Below the pieces are notes generated by a model. It was not told where the DNA came from and did not search any database. It saw only the letters and a program-made list of their open reading frames with translations. A DNA stretch of 22,631 bases from an uncultured bacterium (GTDB lineage Bacteria; Bacillota; Clostridia; Peptostreptococcales; Anaerovoracaceae): NCBI GenBank assembly GCA_905214225.1, contig CAJMLL010000040.1, positions 1 through 22,631 on the forward strand, given 5' to 3'. How positions within the stretch are numbered: the stretch's first letter is position 1; each line of letters starts with the position of its first letter. Of the stretch, positions 14,217 through 20,790 are shown piece by piece. The position numbers and the translations under genes were made by a program.

Positions 14217-14244
14217 ATGTTAAACGGTTTTTGACAGATGTCAA
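14217..14244 (-). promoter_or_regulatory. Probable promoter of the surface-polymer operon
   Basis: Read on the - strand, TTGACA (14244-14239) is followed after 16 bases by TAACAT (14222-14217). Transcription would start near 14210, leaving about 30 bases before the ATG at 14178. The -35 box is perfect and the -10 box matches four of six consensus bases. Confidence 0.6.
14231..14244. promoter_or_regulatory. Palindromic TTGACA-GA-TGTCAA element
   Basis: The 14 bases form a perfect 6-2-6 inverted repeat that includes the -35 box of the - strand promoter. Such symmetry may mark an operator for a dimeric regulator, or may simply be a -35 box with chance symmetry. The equivalent + strand TTGACA has no good -10 partner. 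Confidence 0.45.
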
Positions 14245-14388
14245 TTCAATCCCCTCATTATTAACAAGGAATTCATAACTTGATCAAATAAATGCGGACG
14301 CCCTGTTTATCTGCTGTGCAGAAGCGGCAGACAGGCGCGGTAAAAGCTCATGTATCCGGAGGAGAAACGGCAGTTTCGATAATGCCGA

Positions 14389-14417
14389 TTGGAATACGGC
14401 GGACAAGATGGTAAAAT
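14389..14417 (+). promoter_or_regulatory. Probable promoter of the AI-2E/FchA/FolD operon
   Basis: TTGGAA (14389-14394) and TAAAAT (14412-14417) are spaced by exactly 17 bases. A start near 14424 lies 28 bases before the first possible ATG (14452) and about 100 before the ATG I prefer (14527). It points away from the surface-polymer promoter, so the two operons are divergent. Confidence 0.65.
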
Positions 14418-14526
14418 ATGAGATAAATCTAAAGATTGAAAGAGCATACATATGGAAGAAGGCCGGGAGGCGGATGTCTCCGGCGGCAGAAACTGTTTTA
14501 CGCCAGAAAGGGCGCAGATATTACTT

Positions 14527-15804
14527 ATGAAAAAACCAGAAAAACCAAAATTCGGATTGAAATGGAACAGGAAATACGCAGAAATTTCCCTGTATGTCAT
14601 CGTCACCTGCGTAATTCTTTACATCCTATACGGCATGCTGTCCCATGCCGGGAACTTTATAGAGGCAGTGGGGAACTCGCTGACATGGATCGGGAGCATC
14701 CTGAAGCCGGTGGTGATCGGATTCATTTTTGCCTATCTGCTGTATCCACTCTGTGAGGGTGTCGAGAAGCGGCTGAAAAAGAGAGAATTCTTCAGGAAGA
14801 AGCCGAGGGGAGCGCATTACGCCAGTGTCGCATTCACCGTGGGCGGAATTATTCTGGGCCTGATCCTTCTGGCCGGTCTTCTGGTCATTACCATCACCCA
14901 GCAGTTCAGTTCCATTCACAACGGCGGAATATCGCAGATTATCAGCGGATTTACCAATGGAGTGAGCCAGATGTATCAGGGAGTTCTGAACTGGCTGAAA
15001 GACATGAACGTAAAATCCGCGCAGGCGGAACAGATCGTGCAGGCGATCCGCGGCGCCCTGACGAAAAAATTCGGCACATCCGTTGGAAATCTCGGAGGCA
15101 CACTGAATAATATTAAATCCATCGGGACGACCGTCCTGTTTTCGATCCTGTTTACGGTCTATTTTATGCTGGACTGGCCAGGGCTGAGAAAATATTGGAA
15201 ACGCGTGGCAGAGACCCTGTTCGGAGAACGCACGACGCCGCGTCTGCATTATGTCTGGAAGGATATCAGCACCGTATTTTCCGGCTATATCCGCGGACAG
15301 ATGGCGGATGCGATCTTCATGATGATCGCCGTCAGTGTAACCTTCACGATTGCAAGGATCCCGTACGGCATTGTCATCGGCGTGCTGACCGGTATCGGAA
15401 ATCTGGTGCCATACCTGGGGCCGATCGTCGGCTACGGCCTGACTCTGGTTGCCGGACTGTCTTCTGGAAATATTAAAGTCGTCATCATCGGATTTATCAT
15501 TCTGCTGATCATTCAGGGGATAGACGGGGCCATCGTCAATCCGCGCCTGCTCAGTAAGAATGTCCAGATTCACCCGATGCTGGTGCTGATTGGCGTGATT
15601 GCCGGAAACAAGGCGGGCGGCTTCCTTGGCATGCTGGTGGCCGTTCCGGTTACCGCGCTTCTGAAACTCTGGTTTGAGCGCGGCATCAGAATGATTCGTG
15701 AGAAGAAAGAAGAAAATAAGGCAGAAACTGCAGAAACCCGCAGCGGCGAAGCAGCCATTCCTTATAAAAATAGAGAAGAAGAGGATGAAAGGAGTGAACA
15801 GTAA
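14527..15804 (+). CDS. AI-2E family transporter (PF01594)
   Basis: This protein of about 425 residues has the layout of the AI-2E transporter/exporter family: an early pair of membrane segments, an extracellular stretch (QQFSSIHNGGISQIISGF), and a C-terminal bundle. The family's closing motif is clear: IQGIDGAIVNPRLLSK, then IHPMLVLIGVIAGNKAG and GMLVAVPVTALL. Family members export autoinducer-2 or act as Na+/H+ antiporters, so the name is not proof of signalling. The tail is charged (EKKEENKAETAETRSGE). The start is uncertain: ATG 14452 would add 25 poorly conserved-looking residues; ATG 14527 gives a usual basic N-terminus. Neither has a strong ribosome site. It is the first gene of its operon, with fchA starting two bases after its stop codon. 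Confidence 0.85.
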   Translation: MKKPEKPKFGLKWNRKYAEISLYVIVTCVILYILYGMLSHAGNFIEAVGNSLTWIGSILKPVVIGFIFAYLLYPLCEGVEKRLKKREFFRKKPRGAHYASVAFTVGGIILGLILLAGLLVITITQQFSSIHNGGISQIISGFTNGVSQMYQGVLNWLKDMNVKSAQAEQIVQAIRGALTKKFGTSVGNLGGTLNNIKSIGTTVLFSILFTVYFMLDWPGLRKYWKRVAETLFGERTTPRLHYVWKDISTVFSGYIRGQMADAIFMMIAVSVTFTIARIPYGIVIGVLTGIGNLVPYLGPIVGYGLTLVAGLSSGNIKVVIIGFIILLIIQGIDGAIVNPRLLSKNVQIHPMLVLIGVIAGNKAGGFLGMLVAVPVTALLKLWFERGIRMIREKKEENKAETAETRSGEAAIPYKNREEEDERSEQ

Positions 15805-15805
15805 G

Positions 15806-16444
15806 ATGGAAAAGAACTTTAAGGACAGGAGCTGCCGTGAGTTTACCGATGTTCTTTCCGGAAGTGATCCGGTGCCGGGCGGCGGCGGGGCATCTGCTCT
15901 GGCAGCTGCCGTAGGGACCGCCCTGTCCCGCATGGTCGGTTCCCTGACTCTGGGCAAAAAGAAGTACAAGGATGTCGAGCCGGAAATCCGCACAGCAATG
16001 GATGAAGCAGAAGATCTGCAGAATCAGCTGCTTGATCTGATTCAGCGGGATGCAGAAGTATTTGCTCCGCTGGCGGCGGCCTACAAGCTTCCGAAGGAAA
16101 GCGAGGAAGAGATTGCGCATAAGAATGAAGTGATGGAAAAATGCCTGCTGGATGCCTGCATGGTTCCGCTGGAGATCATGTCCTGCTGCTGCCAGGCCAT
16201 CAATCTGGCGCAGTTCTTCGCGGAGAACGGCTCTCGCATGGCCGTCAGCGATGCTGGCGCTTCCGCAGCCATTCTCCGGGGCGCCCTGGAAGCTGCCAGC
16301 ATGAACGTTTACATCAATACAAAATCCATGAAAAACCGCGAGAAAGCGGAGGAACTGGAAGAGCGCTGTGACCGCATGAGAAGAGATTACGGCGGACAGG
16401 CCTACAGCATCGTGCAGGATGTCATTGAGGCGCTGAAACACTGA
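15806..16444 (+). CDS. fchA: Methenyltetrahydrofolate cyclohydrolase / cyclodeaminase family protein (FchA)
   Basis: This 212-residue, mostly helical protein belongs to the FTCD_C family (cyclodeaminase/cyclohydrolase). Stand-alone members hydrolyse 5,10-methenyl-tetrahydrofolate to 10-formyl-tetrahydrofolate or release ammonia from the formimino form. Family hallmarks are SCREFTDVL, the glycine-rich loop PVPGGGGASAL (residues 22-32), LTLGKKKY, the middle segment AVSDAGASAAILRGALEAA and the late NVYINTKSMK. ATG 15806 is chosen because AAAGGAG (15788-15794) precedes it; the frame stays open upstream but only over the preceding gene. It sits directly before folD. Because that FolD lacks its cyclohydrolase lysine, FchA probably carries out the cyclohydrolase step. 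No histidine-degradation genes are nearby, which favours the folate role. Confidence 0.9.
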   Translation: MEKNFKDRSCREFTDVLSGSDPVPGGGGASALAAAVGTALSRMVGSLTLGKKKYKDVEPEIRTAMDEAEDLQNQLLDLIQRDAEVFAPLAAAYKLPKESEEEIAHKNEVMEKCLLDACMVPLEIMSCCCQAINLAQFFAENGSRMAVSDAGASAAILRGALEAASMNVYINTKSMKNREKAEELEERCDRMRRDYGGQAYSIVQDVIEALKH

Positions 16445-16502
16445 TCAGAAAGAGGTTTACTATAGCATAAAAAAGAATATGAGGTAAATGAGGAGAACAG
16501 CA

Positions 16503-17357
16503 ATGGCAAAAGTATTAAAGGGAAAGGAAGTCGTCGCGCAGTTAAACGATGAAGTAAAACAGCGTTCGGAAAAACTGCAGGCACAGGGCATTCAGCCTGA
16601 ACTGGCCGTTGTCCGCCTGGGAGAGCGTCCGGATGATCTCGCTTATGAACGGGGACTGACCAAGCGGGCGGGCAAAACCGGCGTGCTGGTGAAATCCTGC
16701 GTCTATCCGGAGGATCTGACCCAGGAAGAACTTCTGAAGGAACTTGATGCGCTGAATCAGGACCCTTCTGTTCACGGGATTCTGATTTTCCGTCCGCTTC
16801 CGAAAACGATCGACGACAATGCGGTACGCGCGGCACTCGCACCGGAAAAAGACGTAGACGGCATCACCGATGCATCCCAGGCAGGGGTGTACACCGGATC
16901 CGGAAAAGGATTCGCGCCCTGCACGGCAGAAGCCTGCATCCGCCTGCTGAAGCATTTTGAAATTCCGATGGAAGGAAAACGCGCGGTAGTGATCGGCAGA
17001 AGCCAGGTGATCGGCAAACCGGTTTCCCTCTTGCTTCTGTCGCAGAATGCGACGGTTACGATTTGTCACAGCAGGACCAGAAATCTGCCGGAAATCTGCC
17101 AGAATGCGGATATCATCGTGGCAGCGGCGGGTCACCCGGGAACCGTGACCAGAGACTGCCTGCGCAGTGGCCAGACGCTTGTGGATGTGGCCGTAAATGT
17201 AGGCGCTGACGGAAAAATGTGCGGTGACGTGGATTACGATGCCGCGCTGGAGATCGCGGACGCTGTTACGCCGGTGCCGGGCGGTGTGGGAACCGTAACG
17301 TCCACCGTCCTGATGGATCATGTCGTGACCGCGGCAGAAAGCACGCAGAATAAGTAA
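16503..17357 (+). CDS. folD: FolD-family methylenetetrahydrofolate dehydrogenase, cyclohydrolase site altered
   Basis: This 284-residue protein has full-length FolD architecture: the catalytic domain, KDVDGI (116-121), PCTAEACIRLL, the cofactor loop VIGRSQVIGKPVS, ATVTICHSRT, and the closing TPVPGGVGTVTS. Two active-site positions differ from classical bifunctional FolD. The YVxxK motif reads YERGL, so Tyr 48 is kept but the catalytic Lys is Leu 52. The GILVQLPLP motif reads GILIFRPLP, so the conserved Gln is Phe 96. In characterised FolD enzymes this Lys is essential for cyclohydrolase but not dehydrogenase activity. I infer a dehydrogenase-only enzyme partnered with FchA 58 bases upstream. 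From memory, other clostridial FolDs share this YERG/LFRPLP pattern, so it is probably a real subfamily. ATG 16503 is chosen for GAGGAG (16490-16495). Confidence 0.9.
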   Translation: MAKVLKGKEVVAQLNDEVKQRSEKLQAQGIQPELAVVRLGERPDDLAYERGLTKRAGKTGVLVKSCVYPEDLTQEELLKELDALNQDPSVHGILIFRPLPKTIDDNAVRAALAPEKDVDGITDASQAGVYTGSGKGFAPCTAEACIRLLKHFEIPMEGKRAVVIGRSQVIGKPVSLLLLSQNATVTICHSRTRNLPEICQNADIIVAAAGHPGTVTRDCLRSGQTLVDVAVNVGADGKMCGDVDYDAALEIADAVTPVPGGVGTVTSTVLMDHVVTAAESTQNK

Positions 17358-17449
17358 ATCATCAGCAGAGCTGCAGAAAACAGCTAAATCAGGGGAAGGG
17401 AACAGAGATGGATTCGCTGTAGAAATAACAAACGATAAGGAGAGGAATT

Positions 17450-18931
17450 ATGGCAGAATACATCAGTACCAGAGGCGGAGAGAAAGTACCGGCATCGAAG
17501 GCCGTGCTTGACGGAATCGGCACCTACGGAGGACTTTACGTCCCGACGGATCTGACGCCGCTGGACATCGATTTCAGCAGACTTGCGGAGATGAGCTATG
17601 AAGAGCTGCAGGCGCGTGTGCTTCACGCCATGCTGGATGATTATACAGAAGAAGAGCTGCAGAGCGTAATTGCAGAGACCCCGGATGACGCGTTCGATTC
17701 AGAGCACCCTGTAGAACTGAAGTGTATGGGAAATGCCGCTCTGGCAGAACTGTATCACGGACCGACGCTGTCCCAGCGCGATTACGGCGAGATGCTCCTT
17801 CCGAAGCTGATCATCCTCGGCGGACGGAAAAACGGCCTGAAAGAAAAGCTCGCGGTCCTCAGCGCGTCAGAGGGCGACCAGGGCGCGGCGGTGTTCCACG
17901 CATTTTCCGGCATGCCGGGCATGGAAGTCATCGTCTATTCCCCGAAAGAGGGCGTAACCCCGGTCCAGGAGAAACTGACCGCCGTACAGGAAGGCTTTAA
18001 CCTCCACGGCGCAGGCGTGCGCAGCGGCGAGCCGGACACCCAGCTGAACGTCCGTGAGCTGCTGAACAATGTCGAATACCAGGAGAAACTCACCAACAAC
18101 GGCTTCCGATTCAGCACGGCAAGCACAGGAAACATCGGCGTCATCGCCGCGTACACCGCCAATCTGTTCTATATTTACGGACAAATGGTACACGGAGCAA
18201 GGGTGCAGGCCGGTGAGCCGGTTACGCTCAGCATCCCGACGGGAAGCCTGGCAGAAGCCATCGCCGCCGTTTACGCGGAAAAACTCGGACTGCCGCTGGG
18301 AAAGATCGTCCTCGCCTGCAATGAAAACAGCATCCTCCCGACTTTTATGGAAGAGGGAAGCTACGACGCAGATGTTGAATTCACAGAGACGGAGACTCCA
18401 TCCATGAACATCGCCGATCCGACCAATCTGGAGCGCCTGCTCTATGAACTGACGGGAGGCGACACATCCGCCACAGCCAATTACATGAATTCCATTCAGT
18501 GGATGGGCGGATACGACATCACGGATGAGATGAAGGAAAAACTGGATGCGAAATTCTTCTGCGGCTGCGTCAGCGACGAGGAGGTGGAAGAGGAAATGAA
18601 ACGTGCCTGTGAAGAGGATCAGGTCATCCTCGATCCCCATGCCGCGGCAGCATCCGCCGCTCTTCGGGCTTATCAGGACGACAGCAGCGACGATCACGCG
18701 GCAGTGATCCTCGGAACCGTCAGTCCGCTGAAATCCGCAGAGATTGTGCTGAACGCGCTGGGAAAACCGGAGAACGATCCGGCTCAGGCGGTCGATGCAC
18801 TGGCAGAGATGATGGGAACAGAAGTTCCAGAAGCACTGAAGGGTCTGTTTGAAAAAGACAGCATCCATGATAAATCTATCAACGCAGAAGACGTCATGTC
18901 CGAGACGACAGCGATTCTGCAGCTGATGTAA
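17450..18931 (+). CDS. Threonine-synthase-like protein lacking the PLP lysine
   Basis: This 493-residue protein follows the threonine synthase family along its whole length: YISTRGGEKV at the front, GLYVP, ELYHGPTL, IIVYSPKEGVTPVQE-type central block, NLERLLYEL and a C-terminal LDPHAAAA. It lacks the core of the active site. The PLP-binding FKD is SQRD (108-111), with Arg 110 in place of the Schiff-base Lys. The TSGDTG loop is SEGDQG (140-145), the SIN motif is STGNIGV (225-231), and the phosphate loop TGNFGN is TGSLAE (264-269). These changes cluster on catalytic motifs while the rest is well kept, so it is probably folded but does not make threonine. Binding, regulation or a different chemistry are possible. 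AAGGAGAGG precedes the ATG; the gene lies between folD and a MATE exporter. Confidence 0.85.
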   Translation: MAEYISTRGGEKVPASKAVLDGIGTYGGLYVPTDLTPLDIDFSRLAEMSYEELQARVLHAMLDDYTEEELQSVIAETPDDAFDSEHPVELKCMGNAALAELYHGPTLSQRDYGEMLLPKLIILGGRKNGLKEKLAVLSASEGDQGAAVFHAFSGMPGMEVIVYSPKEGVTPVQEKLTAVQEGFNLHGAGVRSGEPDTQLNVRELLNNVEYQEKLTNNGFRFSTASTGNIGVIAAYTANLFYIYGQMVHGARVQAGEPVTLSIPTGSLAEAIAAVYAEKLGLPLGKIVLACNENSILPTFMEEGSYDADVEFTETETPSMNIADPTNLERLLYELTGGDTSATANYMNSIQWMGGYDITDEMKEKLDAKFFCGCVSDEEVEEEMKRACEEDQVILDPHAAAASAALRAYQDDSSDDHAAVILGTVSPLKSAEIVLNALGKPENDPAQAVDALAEMMGTEVPEALKGLFEKDSIHDKSINAEDVMSETTAILQLM

Positions 18932-18942
18932 GAAGGAGTTAT

Positions 18943-20295
18943 ATGGAAGAAAAGAGCAAAAAGAAATCCATGGATATGATTCACGGCACACTGGGCGATA
19001 AGATGATGAAGGTGGCGATTCCACTGGCCATGACCGGAATCCTGCAGCAGCTGTTTAATGCCACCAGTGTCGCTGTACTTGGCCGTTTCGTCGGGAAAAC
19101 CGCCATGGCCGCAGTTGGCAGCAACAGTGCGCTGATCGGCCTTCTGCTCAATCTGTTTATCGGAATTTCCATGGGCGCCAATGTGGTGATCGCCAGATTC
19201 ACCGGACAGAAAGATCCGGATGCCGTTCACCGTGCTGTGCATACCGCCATTCTAGTGTCTGTCATCTGCGGCCTGGGAATGATTCTGATCGGCGAGCTGC
19301 TCGCCGGGCCGGTTGTACGGCTTCTGGGTGTTCCAGATGATGTCTATAGCATGGCACTCCTGTATCTGAGGATTTATCTGATCGGCATGCCGGTCATCCT
19401 GCTCTATAACTTTGAATCCGCGATTTTCAGAAGCCAGGGAAATACCAGGACTCCGCTGCTCTGTCTGCTTATGGCAGGCTGCATCAACCTCGGCCTGAAT
19501 CTGTTTTTTGTCATCGTTCTTCATATGAATGTTAACGGCGCAGCGACAGCAACCGTTGTTTCCAACTGCATCAGCTCCGGACTGATGCTGCATATTCTGC
19601 GCCGTCATACAGGTCCGCTGCATGTCCGCTTCCGCGACCTGCGCATCGACGGAAAAATTCTGAAAGAAATTCTCCGCATCGGTGTTCCTGCCGGCATGCA
19701 GGGCATGGTCTTCTCCCTGTCCAACATCTGCATCCAGTCCGCGATCAACAGTCTGGGCTCCACCGTCATGGCAGCATCCGCGGCGGCCTTCAACATTGAG
19801 ATTTTCGAATACTATATCGTAACCTCCTTCGGCCAGACCGGCACCACCTTCATCAGCCAGAACTATGGCGCCGGTCTTCCGGACCGCTGTAAAAAAGTAT
19901 CCTGGATCTGTCTTTTCCAGGATCTCATCGCCGCAGGCGCAACATCCATCTTGCTGCTGACCTTCGGCAGACCGCTGCTGGCCCTGTTTAACACAGATCC
20001 TGCAGTAGTTTCCACCGGCATCATCCGCCTGAAATTTATCCTCGGCGGAGAAGTCATCAACGCCTTCATCGAAGTCCTGTCCGACATCATGCGAGGCTAC
20101 GGCTACTCCCTCGTTCCGGCCCTGTCGACCCTGTTCGGCATCTGCGGTGTCCGAATCTTGTGGGTTTACACCCTGTTCGCCCACACCCACACCTTCAGCA
20201 TGCTGATGGCCACCTATCCGGGAAGCTGGACCGTTACCGCTGTCATCGTACTGGCCGCCTACATCGTGCTGAGACGCCGGAAGGTAATCGCCTAG
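18943..20295 (+). CDS. MATE-family multidrug/toxin efflux transporter
   Basis: This 450-residue protein has about twelve membrane segments and the MATE family layout. Recognisable features are IPLAMTGILQQLFNATSVAV in the first helix, the N-half FRSQGNTRTPL loop, and the matching C-half segment after the second domain starts (LRIGVPAGMQGM, QNYGAG, then DIMRGYGYSLVPAL). MATE proteins expel cationic compounds or metabolites in exchange for Na+ or H+. It starts 11 bases after the threonine-synthase-like gene with AAGGAG upstream, so the two are surely co-transcribed. The substrate is unknown; the coupling hints that the exported compound may relate to the product or ligand of the preceding protein (inference). 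Confidence 0.9.
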   Translation: MEEKSKKKSMDMIHGTLGDKMMKVAIPLAMTGILQQLFNATSVAVLGRFVGKTAMAAVGSNSALIGLLLNLFIGISMGANVVIARFTGQKDPDAVHRAVHTAILVSVICGLGMILIGELLAGPVVRLLGVPDDVYSMALLYLRIYLIGMPVILLYNFESAIFRSQGNTRTPLLCLLMAGCINLGLNLFFVIVLHMNVNGAATATVVSNCISSGLMLHILRRHTGPLHVRFRDLRIDGKILKEILRIGVPAGMQGMVFSLSNICIQSAINSLGSTVMAASAAAFNIEIFEYYIVTSFGQTGTTFISQNYGAGLPDRCKKVSWICLFQDLIAAGATSILLLTFGRPLLALFNTDPAVVSTGIIRLKFILGGEVINAFIEVLSDIMRGYGYSLVPALSTLFGICGVRILWVYTLFAHTHTFSMLMATYPGSWTVTAVIVLAAYIVLRRRKVIA

Positions 20296-20345
20296 GATCT
20301 GCAAGCAAAACGACATTCCCCCGAAGAGTGAATAAAGAACAGAAG

Positions 20346-20386
20346 CCGCCCCGCGCAGCAGAGCATGTCCCTGCAGCGCGGGGCGG
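20346..20386. terminator. GC-rich hairpin downstream of the MATE gene
   Basis: The arms CCGCCCCGCGC (20346-20356) and GCGCGGGGCGG (20376-20386) pair over 11 bases and are very stable. No U-tract follows on the + strand (GGGCTGTAATGC), so it is a terminator candidate of unusual form. On the - strand it is followed by CTTCTGTTCTTT, which is somewhat U-rich. Confidence 0.5.
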
Positions 20387-20705
20387 GGCTGTAATGCAAG
20401 GGGTCGCTCTGCATGTACGCAATTAAAATGCGCGCGCTTCAATCCGTTGAGCAACCATGATTATTCTATAATTCCAGAATAAAATTTTCAGAACTTCTCC
20501 CGGGCGTTTCAGAAATACAGCAAAATCCGCGAATGGCAACGCCGAATTTTATTCATCGTTTTATTGATCGTCTTGAGTGGGGATTTTTCCTCTGTGTGGA
20601 ATATGAACACTGCGGCGGATGAATCTGAGCTTCCACAATGATTCGCAGGGCGTGATGATACGATACAATTCGCAAAGCCCCCGCAATGGAACGATCAGCA
20701 GGCAC

Positions 20706-20753
20706 AGAAAAAGGGGTGCTGCCCGTGCTCATCTGAGCCAGGGCAGCCGCCCC
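20706..20753 (-). terminator. Intrinsic terminator of the secreted-protein gene
   Basis: On the - strand the stem is formed by GGGGCGGCTGCCC (20753-20741) and GGGCAGCACCCC (20724-20713), followed directly by TTTTTCT. It lies about 40 bases after the stop of the - strand gene. Confidence 0.85.
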
Positions 20754-20790
20754 ATTTCATGCTTACTTGCCACAGATAGTGGAAGATATC

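Larger units (their letters stand above)
20296..20790. other. Intergenic stretch with hairpins, no supported gene
   Basis: These 495 bases separate the MATE gene from the convergent secreted-protein gene. They hold a GC-rich hairpin (20346-20386) and the terminator of the right-hand gene (20706-20753). Between them (about 20400-20700) the sequence is AT-richer, with a weak TTATTCT...AGAATAA inverted repeat near 20462-20486. A short open frame at 20619-20849 has no ribosome site and a composition (Arg/Ser-rich, no domain) that does not look coding. I see no RNA gene I can name. Confidence 0.6.

Noticed and set aside
14626..15993. Long - strand open frame (455 codons) opposite the AI-2E gene
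   Set aside because: It is antisense to a clearly conserved membrane protein, is rich in His, Gln and Asp with no domain, and has no ribosome site.
17450..18931. Pseudogene or sequencing error as the cause of the missing PLP lysine
   Set aside because: The frame is intact over 493 codons, the start and ribosome site are good, and several separate motifs are altered by codon changes, which a single read error cannot produce.
17867..20454. Long - strand open frames opposite the threonine-synthase-like and MATE genes
   Set aside because: Antisense shadows with His/Gln/Cys-rich composition; the + strand genes carry full family motifs and ribosome sites.
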